Shown here: piece by piece, positions 1 through 6,893 of the stretch
Layout: every line of letters begins with the position of its first letter
Position numbering within the stretch: position 1 is the first letter of the stretch
DNA from: an uncultured Collinsella sp.
GTDB taxonomy: Bacteria; Actinomycetota; Coriobacteriia; Coriobacteriales; Coriobacteriaceae
Assembly: GCA_902464495.1 (NCBI GenBank)
Contig: CABQJK010000019.1
Location: forward strand, 1 to 38,051
DNA: 38,051 bases
Direction: 5' to 3'
Made by a program: the position numbers and the translations under genes
Notes under the pieces: generated by a model
The model's input: only the letters and a program-made list of their open reading frames with translations
The model's database searches: none
Told to the model about the DNA's origin: nothing

Positions 1-51
1 AGCGCGTACTGGTACAAGAACGTCGCGGAGACCGGCCTGCTCATGGCCTAG
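1..51 (+). CDS. C-terminus of glycoside hydrolase family 1 (6-phospho-)beta-glucosidase, partial
   Basis: Only the last 16 codons and a TAG stop are present. The peptide SAYWYKNVAETGLL is the typical C-terminal signature of GH1 6-phospho-beta-glucosidases and beta-glucosidases (Ser-x-x-Trp-Tyr-Lys followed by an acidic helix end). The enzyme would hydrolyse beta-glucosides, often after PTS import. The call rests on a short peptide, so the exact substrate cannot be judged. A strong terminator follows about 20 nt after the stop, and a DeoR-type sugar repressor lies convergently downstream. Confidence 0.6.
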   Translation, partial: SAYWYKNVAETGLLMA

Positions 52-73
52 TTTCCGCCGCATACCCCCTGTC

Positions 74-123
74 GGCCGCGTGTGAATCCCTCCACGGGTT
101 CGCATGCGGCCTTTTTGTTTTTG
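74..123 (+). terminator. Rho-independent terminator after the GH1 gene
   Basis: A 13-bp stem (arms 74-86 and 99-111, one G-T mismatch) is followed by TTTTTGTTTTT. It lies 22 nt after the GH1 stop codon, as expected for an intrinsic terminator. Confidence 0.8.
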
Positions 124-140
124 ATGGGCCCGAGCAGGCC

Positions 141-239
141 GTTTGTCTCGATCCGTAACATCTAGCAGGGATTTTCGGCCCCAGCTGTTACAGATCGAGA
201 CAAACAGGACATCCGGTCAGAAAATCTCAATCTGTAACA
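141..239. repeat. Inverted repeat, 20-bp arms, plus a third half copy
   Basis: Arms 141-160 and 186-205 are inverted copies with 19 of 20 positions matching (core TCTCGATCTGTAACA), separated by 25 bp. A third copy of the core, TCTCAATCTGTAACA, lies at 225-239 in the same orientation as the left arm. The unit sits between two convergent genes. It is not a normal terminator because no T tract follows. It resembles the short palindromic intergenic elements found elsewhere in this window. Confidence 0.7.
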
Positions 240-245
240 CCTAAG

Positions 246-1010
246 CTAGCAGATGACCTGCGTGTGCTCCTCGATGGCGGCTCGGTCCTCGACGGCAACG
301 CTCGGCTCGCACACCACGGCGTCCAAATTGTCCAGGCGGCAGAAGGTGTAGAAGTCGCGCTTGCCGATCTTGCTGGAGTCGGCGATCAGGTAGCGCGAAT
401 CAGCCTTGCTAAAGGCGAGCTGCTGGATGCGGCCCTCTTCCATGTTGGAGGTGGACACGTCGCCATCCAGGATGCCGTTGGCGCCGATAAACGCCGCGTC
501 GATACCCAGCGCACGCAGGGTATCCTCGGCCGTTGGCCCCACAAAAGCGGCGGTGCGGCGACGGTACATACCGCCTACCAGGCACAGGTCGCAGTCTTCG
601 CGCGCCTCGAGCAGGTTAAACACCGAAAGCGAATTGGTCACAATGCGCAGGCGGCACGCCGGTAGCATCGAGGCCATCTGCTCAACCGTAGTGCCCGTAC
701 CCAAAAAGATGGTCGAACCCTCCTCGATAAGCTCCACGGCGCGGCGCGCGATCTGCAGCTTTTCCTCGGCATGCTTAGTGCGCTTTTCGCTGTGCGAATA
801 CTCATGGCGCAACATAGCGTGCGGGCGACTCTGCGCACTACGGGCGCCGCCGTGCACGCGCTCGATCTCGCCTAGGCTCGCAAGCTCCTCAAGATCGCGG
901 CGGATCGTCATATCCGAGACACCCAACGCATCAGAAATCTCTTTAACCGAGACCGTGCCCTGCTCCTCGAGCAGCTGCCGAACCTTATCCTGACGCTCCG
1001 CCTTAATCAC
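246..1010 (-). CDS. DeoR-family transcriptional regulator of sugar metabolism
   Basis: About 254 aa, the usual length of the family. Residues 1-55 form a DeoR winged helix-turn-helix (VSVKEISDALGVSDMTIRRD, with the family signature MTIRRDLEEL). The rest is the DeoRC sensor domain of the isomerase-like fold, with GTGTT and SNSLSV-type segments that bind a phosphorylated sugar effector. I chose the GTG at 1008-1010 because GAGG lies 7-8 nt upstream; an upstream in-frame GTG at 1029-1031 would add seven residues without a good ribosome binding site. It is convergent to the GH1 gene and divergent from galM, so either neighbour could be its target. The effector is unknown. Confidence 0.88.
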   Translation of the reverse strand: MIKAERQDKVRQLLEEQGTVSVKEISDALGVSDMTIRRDLEELASLGEIERVHGGARSAQSRPHAMLRHEYSHSEKRTKHAEEKLQIARRAVELIEEGSTIFLGTGTTVEQMASMLPACRLRIVTNSLSVFNLLEAREDCDLCLVGGMYRRRTAAFVGPTAEDTLRALGIDAAFIGANGILDGDVSTSNMEEGRIQQLAFSKADSRYLIADSSKIGKRDFYTFCRLDNLDAVVCEPSVAVEDRAAIEEHTQVIC

Positions 1011-1215
1011 GATAAATCCTCGCCAATCCACGCGTACATCAATTCAAACAGTAACGAACAAATTGTATCAGACTCGCGCGGACTAAAAATGAGCGCTTCA
1101 ACTGCGCCTTCATTACTTTTTTTGAGAAAATTACCCCCTGCTTTAGTGGGGTGTAGTGATAATCTCGCCTGTTCGCGCTACAGTTTGTCCGAAATACCTC
1201 GATGTTAGGAACCAA

Positions 1216-2268
1216 ATGATCACTTCCGAGCTTTTCGGCACCGCGCCGTGCGGTACCCCCGTTCATCGCTACACCCTCAACGGGCCCGAGATCTGCGTTC
1301 GCATTATGGACTATGGCGCCACCGTGTTGGGTATCGATGTACCCGACATTCCCGGCAACGTGCGCGATGTGGTGCTGGGCTTCGATAAGCTCGAGGATTA
1401 CTTTGACAACCCCGCCTGCTTTGGCGCGACCATCGGCCCCGTGGCAAACCGCACCGCGGGCGCCACGATCACCATCGATGGCACGGACTGGCATATGCCG
1501 GCCAACGAGGGCGTCAACAACCTGCACAGCGATCTTGAGCACGGCCTGCACAAGCGCGTATGGGATGTTGAGCTCGACGAGGCCCACAACGCCGTGCGCA
1601 TGACCACCTCGCTTGAGGATGGCGAGCTGGGCCTGCCCGGCAACCGCACCTTTACGGCCGTGTTTACCGTGACCCGCACCGGCGTCTTCCGCATCGAGTA
1701 TGGCTGCGAGAGCGACCGCGCAACCTACGTGTCCATGACCAACCACACGTACTTTAACCTTGCCGGTCATAACGCCGGTATGGACTGCGAGCACTTCTTT
1801 GTGGCAAACGCCGCCCACTACCTGCCCATCAACGAGCAGAACATCCCCACGGGCGAAATCGCCTCGGTCGAGGACACGCCGTTTGACTTCCGCGAGCTGC
1901 GCCCCGTCGCCCCCGGCATGGAAGCCGACGACCCGCAGATTAAGCAGGCCCGTGGCTACGATCACTGTCTGTGCATCGATGGCTATCAGTACGGCCGTAA
2001 TCTGCGCCGTGCCATGCACGTCGAGGAGATGTGGACCGGTCGCGAGCTGGACTACTACACCACCGCTCCGGGCGTACAGCTCTACACCGGTAACTGGCTG
2101 GGCGACGAGCATGCCAAGGACGACGCCAACTATGGCTGGGGCGCCGGCTTTGCCCTCGAGGCCGAGATGTACCCCGACACGCCGCATCAGCCGCTGTTCC
2201 CGCAGGGCATTGTGGGCCCTGGTCACCCCTACAGCAATGTGATCGAATACCACTTTATGAGGCACTAA
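1216..2268 (+). CDS. galM: Aldose 1-epimerase (mutarotase)
   Basis: Interconverts alpha and beta anomers of aldohexoses such as galactose or glucose in the cytoplasm. The 350-aa length fits GalM. Visible family landmarks are VANRTAGAT (sugar-binding loop with Asn-Arg), NHTYFNL (the His that acts as general acid), GYDHCL (substrate-binding Asp) and a late Glu in LEAEMYPDTPH at the position of the general base. The ATG at 1216 has AGGA 5 nt upstream; the open frame extends to 1156 but without a better start. It is transcribed alone, divergently from the DeoR gene, and ends at a clear terminator. A lacX-type paralogue lies at 5197-6078. Confidence 0.92.
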   Translation: MITSELFGTAPCGTPVHRYTLNGPEICVRIMDYGATVLGIDVPDIPGNVRDVVLGFDKLEDYFDNPACFGATIGPVANRTAGATITIDGTDWHMPANEGVNNLHSDLEHGLHKRVWDVELDEAHNAVRMTTSLEDGELGLPGNRTFTAVFTVTRTGVFRIEYGCESDRATYVSMTNHTYFNLAGHNAGMDCEHFFVANAAHYLPINEQNIPTGEIASVEDTPFDFRELRPVAPGMEADDPQIKQARGYDHCLCIDGYQYGRNLRRAMHVEEMWTGRELDYYTTAPGVQLYTGNWLGDEHAKDDANYGWGAGFALEAEMYPDTPHQPLFPQGIVGPGHPYSNVIEYHFMRH

Positions 2269-2296
2269 GTCCATAACGCAACATATCGCACAGCAG

Positions 2297-2330
2297 CGCC
2301 CGCCTGCACCACCGCCGACGGGCGTTTTTT
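2297..2330 (+). terminator. Rho-independent terminator of galM
   Basis: Stem CGCCCG (2297-2302) pairs with CGGGCG (2319-2324) and is followed by six T residues, 29 nt after the galM stop. Confidence 0.75.
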
Positions 2331-2373
2331 CATCTTTTGGGCTCATTTTCGCTGTGACTGTATGGGTGACATA

Positions 2374-2530
2374 TCAAAACTATGTTCATTTACTACGTTT
2401 AGCCCGGGATGCTCGACCATGCACCAGTTTTTGTTTAATTTGCGAGCCGTCTACCTGCGGTTTTGTTTTTCTCAAATTCGACATGCTCGGCGATAGCCGA
2501 TCAAACGTAGTAAATGGGCATAGTTTTTGA
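2374..2530. repeat. About 157-bp element bounded by 27-bp inverted repeats
   Basis: The arm 2374-2400 (core CATTTACTACGTTT) is repeated in inverted orientation at 2503-2530 with a few mismatches. The interior of about 100 bp has no open frame and is AT-richer than the genes. It fills most of the 325-bp gap between galM and the orphan EIIB gene. It looks like a MITE-like or palindromic intergenic element; no target duplication could be identified by eye. Confidence 0.65.
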
Positions 2531-2593
2531 CAGGCGGCATCGCACGCGTCCCTCGCAAGGGTAAAACGATCCGTTTTCCTCCGTCCCCAAGGA

Positions 2594-3076
2594 TCAGTTG
2601 AACAGATTGCCGATGGGGTCGGGGGCGGAACTGGGGAGGTAGCGGATTTCTAGCTCTATGCCGAGCGCTTGCAGCTCTTTGAAGGCAGCGACGTCTGCGT
2701 CGCTCACGGCAACCGCGGGCGTTGCGGGACGCATGCCCTCCCCTGCTTGCATGTGACCGATGCTGATCTTGGTGATCGGCACACCACCCTTAACCAGCGC
2801 GAGCGCATCGGCGGGTGAGGCCACCATGATCAGAATCCATTGACGCGGCGTTGCGGTATGAATGATGTCGATGGTCCTTTGCACCGAGAAAAACCGCATC
2901 CACACGCCTTCTGGCGCCGCAACCCTCATAGGTGCCCACCTGCGCGAATCCGCCGCAATCTCGTCGTTGACGATGAGGACGAGGTTGGTGCCCACGGCTT
3001 CATTCCACAGCTCAACGTCTTGCCCGTAAATAAAGCGGTCATCGATTCGCGTAAGAAGAATCTTGGGTTGAGCCAT
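2594..3076 (-). CDS. Orphan mannose/sorbose-class PTS EIIB-like protein lacking the active-site histidine
   Basis: 160 aa, the same length as the complete EIIB at 12342-12824 and clearly its paralogue (both begin with the ILLTRID motif and end with a LEIR segment and LF). EIIB of this class normally carries a phospho-histidine in the motif RLVHGQV, transferring phosphate from EIIA to the sugar. Here the motif reads RFIYGQD: residue 17 is Tyr (codon TAC) where the paralogue has His, a change explainable by one transition from CAC. The rest of the fold looks intact, with no stop or frameshift. No EIIA, EIIC or EIID accompanies it. It may be a regulator, a decoy or an early pseudogene. The start has only a weak GGGG-type ribosome binding site. 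Confidence 0.85.
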   Translation of the reverse strand: MAQPKILLTRIDDRFIYGQDVELWNEAVGTNLVLIVNDEIAADSRRWAPMRVAAPEGVWMRFFSVQRTIDIIHTATPRQWILIMVASPADALALVKGGVPITKISIGHMQAGEGMRPATPAVAVSDADVAAFKELQALGIELEIRYLPSSAPDPIGNLFN

Positions 3077-3108
3077 CGCTACCCCATTCTGCTTGAGACC
3101 CGTAAGGG

Positions 3109-3125
3109 CAAGACATCACGTCTTG
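3109..3125. promoter_or_regulatory. Perfect palindrome upstream of the orphan EIIB gene, possible operator
   Basis: CAAGAC-ATCAC-GTCTTG is a perfect 6-bp inverted repeat in the divergent region between the EIIB-like gene and the tRNA. A possible minus-strand -10 (TAATAT) lies just beyond it at about 3127-3132, so a bound protein could block transcription. Function is inferred from position only. Confidence 0.3.
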
Positions 3126-3165
3126 AATATTAGTGCATTTAAAGTGAGAAAAGCCGTTAGAACAC

Positions 3166-3194
3166 TTGCGCGGATTTGCGATGTCCCGTATCAT
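3166..3194 (+). promoter_or_regulatory. Promoter of tRNA-Thr
   Basis: TTGCGC at 3166-3171 and TATCAT at 3189-3194 are separated by 17 bp, a good sigma-70 type promoter about 40 nt upstream of the mature tRNA 5' end. Confidence 0.6.
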
Positions 3195-3233
3195 AGACAG
3201 CCGTTGACGCCTCAGTTGCGTCACCACATGGCC

Positions 3234-3309
3234 GCCAGCGTAGCTCAGTTGGTAGAGCACCGCTCTCGTAAAGCGGGGGTCACCGGTTCGAGCCCGGTCG
3301 CTGGCTCCA
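3234..3309 (+). tRNA. tRNA-Thr (anticodon CGT)
   Basis: A 76-nt cloverleaf: acceptor arm GCCAGCG pairs with CGCTGGC, the D arm contains AGCTCAGTTGGTAGAGC, the anticodon stem CCGCT/AGCGG closes the loop CTCGTAA giving anticodon CGT (reads ACG), and the T arm contains GGTTCGAGCC. The 3' CCA is encoded (3307-3309). It has its own promoter and a terminator directly downstream, so it is a single-gene transcript. Confidence 0.96.
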
Positions 3310-3320
3310 TTGCACAAGAC

Positions 3321-3345
3321 AGCCGCCTTAGGGCGGCTTTTTTTG
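3321..3345 (+). terminator. Terminator of the tRNA-Thr transcript
   Basis: AGCCGCC-TTA-like loop-GGGCGGCT hairpin (3321-3338) followed by seven T residues, starting 11 nt after the encoded CCA. Confidence 0.85.
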
Positions 3346-3410
3346 TTGCCGTTTTCGGACGCACATCCGCCAATCCAAGCACAACGCCGTCGACAACTCC
3401 TCTACTCAAC

Positions 3411-3464
3411 AAAAAGCCCCGCCAACCGCGGCCTCCCAAACGGGGAACCGCGATTAACGGGGCT
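3411..3464 (-). terminator. Terminator after the YhcH-family gene
   Basis: AGCCCCG (3415-3421) pairs with CGGGGCT (3458-3464); inner GC-rich segments (CCGCGG and CCGCG) can also pair. The run of A at 3411-3415 becomes the U tract on the minus strand. It lies about 60 nt beyond the stop at 3523. Confidence 0.65.
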
Positions 3465-3522
3465 CAAGCGCGCTCCTCAATGGAATCACGCCAGCAGACG
3501 AACAGCTCAGCCGAGCAGCGCG

Positions 3523-3996
3523 CTACTCCTCCCAGTAAGCATCTGCAAGCAGCTTAAAGCAGATCTTCTTGACCGGCTGCGCGCCATCGCCCGGGAACTC
3601 GAGCGTGGGCATGTGGGGCTCGCCGGCAACAAACAACGCAAACTTGTCGTCGTCAAGATCGCCGGCGATCGACGCGTCGGAATCGACCAGATCGTAGTCG
3701 TCCTTCTCGTCAAACTCCTGGACCAGCGTCAGGCTGCCCGTGGCAACCTTAAAGGCCTCGCGACCCTCGACGTCGACCTGCAGGTCGTGATAGCGCTGAT
3801 GCGTCTCGTAGTGAGCGTCGGCCTCGGGACGCGTCGTGGGGGCCATGACATTCGCAAAGACCTTGTCGCCCAGAATCGGATGGCTGCCGACCTCGAGCTC
3901 CGCCGGATCGTTCTCCTCGAGCCAATCGATCAACACATCGAGGCCCTTGAGCATGCCGCGGTATTCCTCGATATCGCCCAGTGCACCGTAAATCAT
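3523..3996 (-). CDS. YhcH/YjgK/YiaL family protein (DUF386, cupin-like)
   Basis: 157 aa. The sequence begins MIYGALGDI and has the family block ETHQRYHDLQ, whose His residues are thought to bind a metal in the cupin barrel, plus a PHMPTL segment and a C-terminal VKKICFK strand. Members are found with sialic acid, galactose (EbgC) and amino-sugar genes and are suspected of anomerase or isomerase activity; the reaction is not established for most. Start supported by AGAGGGG 6 nt upstream. It is the last gene of the lacX-lacC stretch, separated from lacC by a truncated nagA remnant. Confidence 0.85.
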   Translation of the reverse strand: MIYGALGDIEEYRGMLKGLDVLIDWLEENDPAELEVGSHPILGDKVFANVMAPTTRPEADAHYETHQRYHDLQVDVEGREAFKVATGSLTLVQEFDEKDDYDLVDSDASIAGDLDDDKFALFVAGEPHMPTLEFPGDGAQPVKKICFKLLADAYWEE

Positions 3997-4028
3997 CTAA
4001 ATCCCCTCTCGGATCGTTTCTTTGGCGG

Positions 4029-4175
4029 CTACTCGGCAAACGCGTTACCGACGCTGTTGCCACCCACATACGTCTCGACCAGGCTAAGGTCGGGATTGAA
4101 CACGACAAAGTCGGCGTCGCGCCCCGGCATAATGCTACCGCACTTGTCGTCCACATGGACCAATTTAGCGGACAA
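4029..4175 (-). pseudogene. 3' remnant of a second N-acetylhexosamine-6-phosphate deacetylase (nagA) gene
   Basis: The frame ending at the TAG 4029-4031 encodes about 45 residues matching the C-terminus of the complete NagA at 6894-8063: the shared segments are DKCGSIMPGRDADFVVF and LVETYVGG followed by SVGNAF. Homology stops around 4170, where the frame runs into unrelated sequence before lacC. All metal and catalytic residues of NagA lie in the missing part, so this cannot be an enzyme. About 10 of 45 aligned residues differ, so it comes from a diverged paralogue and is not a recent copy of the resident gene. It sits exactly where a second deacetylase would belong in a lacC operon. Confidence 0.82.
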
Positions 4176-4201
4176 GCAATACCGAGGCGCAATCCAAACT
4201 C

Positions 4202-5137
4202 TTACAGCTCGGTTACGACAACGCCGTTGTAAACCTCGTCCCAACGGTCCATGACCAGATGGCCCGTCATCGGGTCCATGGCATTGAGCTTACCGCAGGT
4301 GTTGGCGGTACGCAGCACCGTCTCGTCGTCTGCACCGGCAGCGATGGCATGCGCGAAGCCGGCGATGGTGGAGTCGCCGGAACCCGTGGCGTTAACAGCC
4401 GGGATATCAGGCGTCTTGGCGCGGAACGCATGGCCGTTGTGGAAGCCCACGGAGCCGGCGGCGCCCATGGACACGACGACCCAAGGGATATCGGAGAAGC
4501 GGGCGTCGGAGGCAAGCGCGGCGCGAAGCTCGTCCACGTCGTCGGTGGTAAAGCTCGTGCCCAGAAGGCCGTTGATCTCGGTCAGGTTAGGCTTGACCAG
4601 CTCGGGCTTGACCTCGGACTTAAGCGCAGCCTCGAGCGAAGCACCCGAGGTGTCGAGTAGCACCTTGGCGCCGGCGTTCTCGGCAATGCCCGTAATCTTG
4701 GCATAGTAGTCGGCCTCGACGCCGCGGGGCAGCGAGCCCGAGATAGTGACGACATCGGCCTTGCTCGCTAGCTCGATAAACTTGGCGGTAAAGGCATCGA
4801 GCTCCTCGGGAGCAATCGTCGGGCCACTCTCGAGCAGCTCGGTCTGGTTGCCAGCGTGGAGGATATTCAGGCAGATGCGGGTCTCGCCGGCGATGGGTAC
4901 AAAATCGTTCTTGATGCCGTTAGCATCCATGAGCTCTGCCATATAGGCGCCCATGTGGCCGCCGAGCAGGCCGGTAGCCACCACGTCGTCGCCCAACTGG
5001 CCCAGGACACGAGCCACGTTGAGGCCCTTGCCGCCGGCGGTCTTTTCGGGCGTTACGCGGTTGACGTCGTCGATGACGAGCTCGTCGAGCTGATAGCGCG
5101 TATCGACGGACGGGTTCATCGTAACGGTGAGGATCAT
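4202..5137 (-). CDS. lacC: Tagatose-6-phosphate kinase (LacC, PfkB family)
   Basis: 311 aa. Phosphorylates tagatose-6-phosphate with ATP to tagatose-1,6-bisphosphate; some members act as 1-phosphofructokinase. It begins MILTVTMNPSVDTRYQLDEL and has the LacC/FruK signature TAGGKGLNVARVL near residues 33-45 and the PfkB C-terminal motif NATGSGDSTIAGFA with the catalytic Asp. AAGGAG lies 6-7 nt before the ATG. It follows the lacX-like mutarotase by 59 nt on the same strand, and with agaS nearby it provides the step after galactosamine-6-phosphate deamination. No tagatose-bisphosphate aldolase lies in the window. LacC is favoured over FruK because of sequence and context, but specificity needs assay. 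Confidence 0.82.
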   Translation of the reverse strand: MILTVTMNPSVDTRYQLDELVIDDVNRVTPEKTAGGKGLNVARVLGQLGDDVVATGLLGGHMGAYMAELMDANGIKNDFVPIAGETRICLNILHAGNQTELLESGPTIAPEELDAFTAKFIELASKADVVTISGSLPRGVEADYYAKITGIAENAGAKVLLDTSGASLEAALKSEVKPELVKPNLTEINGLLGTSFTTDDVDELRAALASDARFSDIPWVVVSMGAAGSVGFHNGHAFRAKTPDIPAVNATGSGDSTIAGFAHAIAAGADDETVLRTANTCGKLNAMDPMTGHLVMDRWDEVYNGVVVTEL

Positions 5138-5196
5138 TTTTAGCTCCTTATCTCGCAGGCTCCTTGTGCCTCGCGATACGAGTCGACAAAACGGAA

Positions 5197-6078
5197 TTAC
5201 AGAATCTCAATCGTGAACGAGCGAACGACGGTCTCCTTGGGCTTGGCGACAAGGCAGCCGCGCTTGTGTTCAAGCACATCGTCCTCATCAGAGCAGGTCG
5301 AAAGGCCGCCCCAAGGCTCAACCGCCACAAAATCGCCTTCGGGTTTGCTCCACACAATGAGGTACGGAAAGCCCTCAAAGCTCAGGCGAACGCCCTTGTC
5401 CTCCCCCTTCTTGGAGAGCGTGACCTGACGGCTTTCGAGCACGTCAAAGATGGTCTCCGCAAAGTCGAAGAGCTCGTGTGACAGCGGCAGAGTCTTTCCT
5501 GCCATGGGGTTCTTGGAGCGGTTGTCCACGTCGATCAAACCGGTCGAGGGAACGGCGGTGCAAAGCTCCGCGGCCTCGTCCTTCTCAAACCGCAGCTCGT
5601 AGTCCGTATAGGCCTCGCCCTCGTCGAGCGGGCACCTAAAACCGGGATGTCCGCCAATAAAGAACGGCATGTCCTCGGTACCCTCGTTGGTCACCTCGTA
5701 GGAGACGCGCACGGCAGTGCCCTCGAGCGTATAGCGGGCAACGAGCTTAAACGGATACGGATAGTCGCTCAGCAACGCGGCGTTATCCTCCGAAGCCAGG
5801 CACATCGCCAGCTCGCTCTCGCTTTGGCTCAGCAGCTTCCACTCCTGCTTGCGCGCAAACCCGTGACGGGCGAGCTTCACGTGATGTCCGGCAAACGTCA
5901 TGGCATTGCCATCGCGCAGGCCTCCGCAAATCGGGAAGCAGATCGGTGCTTGACCGGACCACACGGCAGGGTCGCCCTGCCACAGATACTCGCGACCATT
6001 GGCCTCAATCGAGGTAAACGAGCCACCGGCTGTGGAAACCTTAATAGAAATCGAATCGTTGGAAAGAGCGTATTCCAT
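5197..6078 (-). CDS. LacX-like aldose 1-epimerase family protein
   Basis: 293 aa, distantly related to GalM. It shows the family pattern: an N-terminal strand with YLWQGD, PICFPICGGL with the substrate-loop Cys/Gly, ARHGFARK with conserved His and Arg, FFIGGHPGFRCPL containing the conserved His, and a late FVAVEPWGGL with the Glu expected to act as base. LacX proteins accompany lactose, galactose and tagatose-6-phosphate genes and are presumed mutarotases. The ATG at 6078 has AGGA about 6 nt upstream; a longer open frame to 6186 has no suitable site. It is first in the lacX-lacC unit. Its exact sugar is unknown. Confidence 0.82.
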   Translation of the reverse strand: MEYALSNDSISIKVSTAGGSFTSIEANGREYLWQGDPAVWSGQAPICFPICGGLRDGNAMTFAGHHVKLARHGFARKQEWKLLSQSESELAMCLASEDNAALLSDYPYPFKLVARYTLEGTAVRVSYEVTNEGTEDMPFFIGGHPGFRCPLDEGEAYTDYELRFEKDEAAELCTAVPSTGLIDVDNRSKNPMAGKTLPLSHELFDFAETIFDVLESRQVTLSKKGEDKGVRLSFEGFPYLIVWSKPEGDFVAVEPWGGLSTCSDEDDVLEHKRGCLVAKPKETVVRSFTIEIL

Positions 6079-6234
6079 TGCCCATCCTTTCGAACAACTG
6101 CTTTTTGCTCGCAAGAACCCGTCTCGGCCCTGGCCAAAGGACAAACCCGCACGTTCATCGATGCGTCCGGTATCCCAGCCATGCAACGGGGTACCATATT
6201 GACATTGACTTCATTACAGCTGAAAGGCCTTCTT

Positions 6235-6819
6235 ATGCGAACCATCATCCTCTACGCCTCGCGCCACCACGGCAACACGAAAAAGCTCGTGGACGCCATT
6301 GTCGAGGCGCATCCCGAAATCGATACCCTCGACGTAAAGGCACTCGGTAAAAACGAGTACCCCGACCTGCACGAATACCATCTGATCGGCGTCGCCACGG
6401 GCATCTATTACTCCGAGATTGACAAGGACATGGCACGCGTACTCACCAACGTGCTGCAGCCGCAGGACAAGGTGTTTGGTCTTATGACCTACGGCGGCAA
6501 AAACAAGTGGTACGGCAAGGATATCGATGGCATCTGCCGCATGAGGCAGGCCATCTTTATGGGTGTCTACGGTTGCACCGGCTTTGATACGTGGGGCCCG
6601 TTCAAACTCACGGGCGGCGTTCAGAAGGGACACCCGACCGCCGAGGAAATTAAGGGCGCTGTCGATTTCTTCGATAAGATCGAAGATGAGTACGGCGACA
6701 TCATCGTCGAAGAGTACGCCAAACGCGAGAAGCGTCTTGCCTATGAAAAGGAGCATCCTGCGGGAGGCCTGGTGGCCGGCGTCAAGCGCACGGCAAAGAA
6801 GATCGCTAACAAGCTGTAA
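6235..6819 (+). CDS. Flavodoxin-family protein
   Basis: 194 aa. The N-terminus IILYASRHHGNTKKLVDAI is the FMN phosphate-binding loop of flavodoxins (T/S-x-x-x-G-N-T). Later blocks GVATGIYY and LMTYGGKNKWYGKD match the 50s and 90s loops around the isoalloxazine ring. A basic C-terminal extension (KRTAKKIANKL) is present. Single-electron carrier or quinone/flavin reductase activity is the family role; the partner is unknown. The start at 6235 has AAAGG 7-8 nt upstream. It is the only plus-strand gene inside the Aga locus, splitting nagA from lacX-lacC, and has its own terminator. Confidence 0.83.
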   Translation: MRTIILYASRHHGNTKKLVDAIVEAHPEIDTLDVKALGKNEYPDLHEYHLIGVATGIYYSEIDKDMARVLTNVLQPQDKVFGLMTYGGKNKWYGKDIDGICRMRQAIFMGVYGCTGFDTWGPFKLTGGVQKGHPTAEEIKGAVDFFDKIEDEYGDIIVEEYAKREKRLAYEKEHPAGGLVAGVKRTAKKIANKL

Positions 6820-6849
6820 CTGTTAAGGTGCTTTTGAGCGTTAACCCAT

Positions 6850-6887
6850 ACGGCGGGTCCGAGCAAATTCGGGCCCGCCGTCTTTTT
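6850..6887 (+). terminator. Terminator of the flavodoxin gene
   Basis: ACGGCGGGTCCG (6850-6861) pairs with CGGGCCCGCCGT (6870-6881) with one mismatch and is followed by TCTTTTT. It lies 31 nt after the stop and just before the convergent 3' end of nagA, for which it could also serve as a weak barrier. Confidence 0.8.
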
Positions 6888-6893
6888 CTGTCG

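Noticed and set aside
1130..1163. ACCCC-N10-GGGGT palindrome and GATAAT upstream of galM as a promoter-operator
   Set aside because: The -35-like TTGAGA is 30 bp from GATAAT, too far; the palindrome is short and could be chance.
1039..2346. Minus-strand open frame of 435 codons opposite galM
   Set aside because: Shadow of galM; Val/His/Gly-rich composition typical of reverse-strand high-GC coding DNA.
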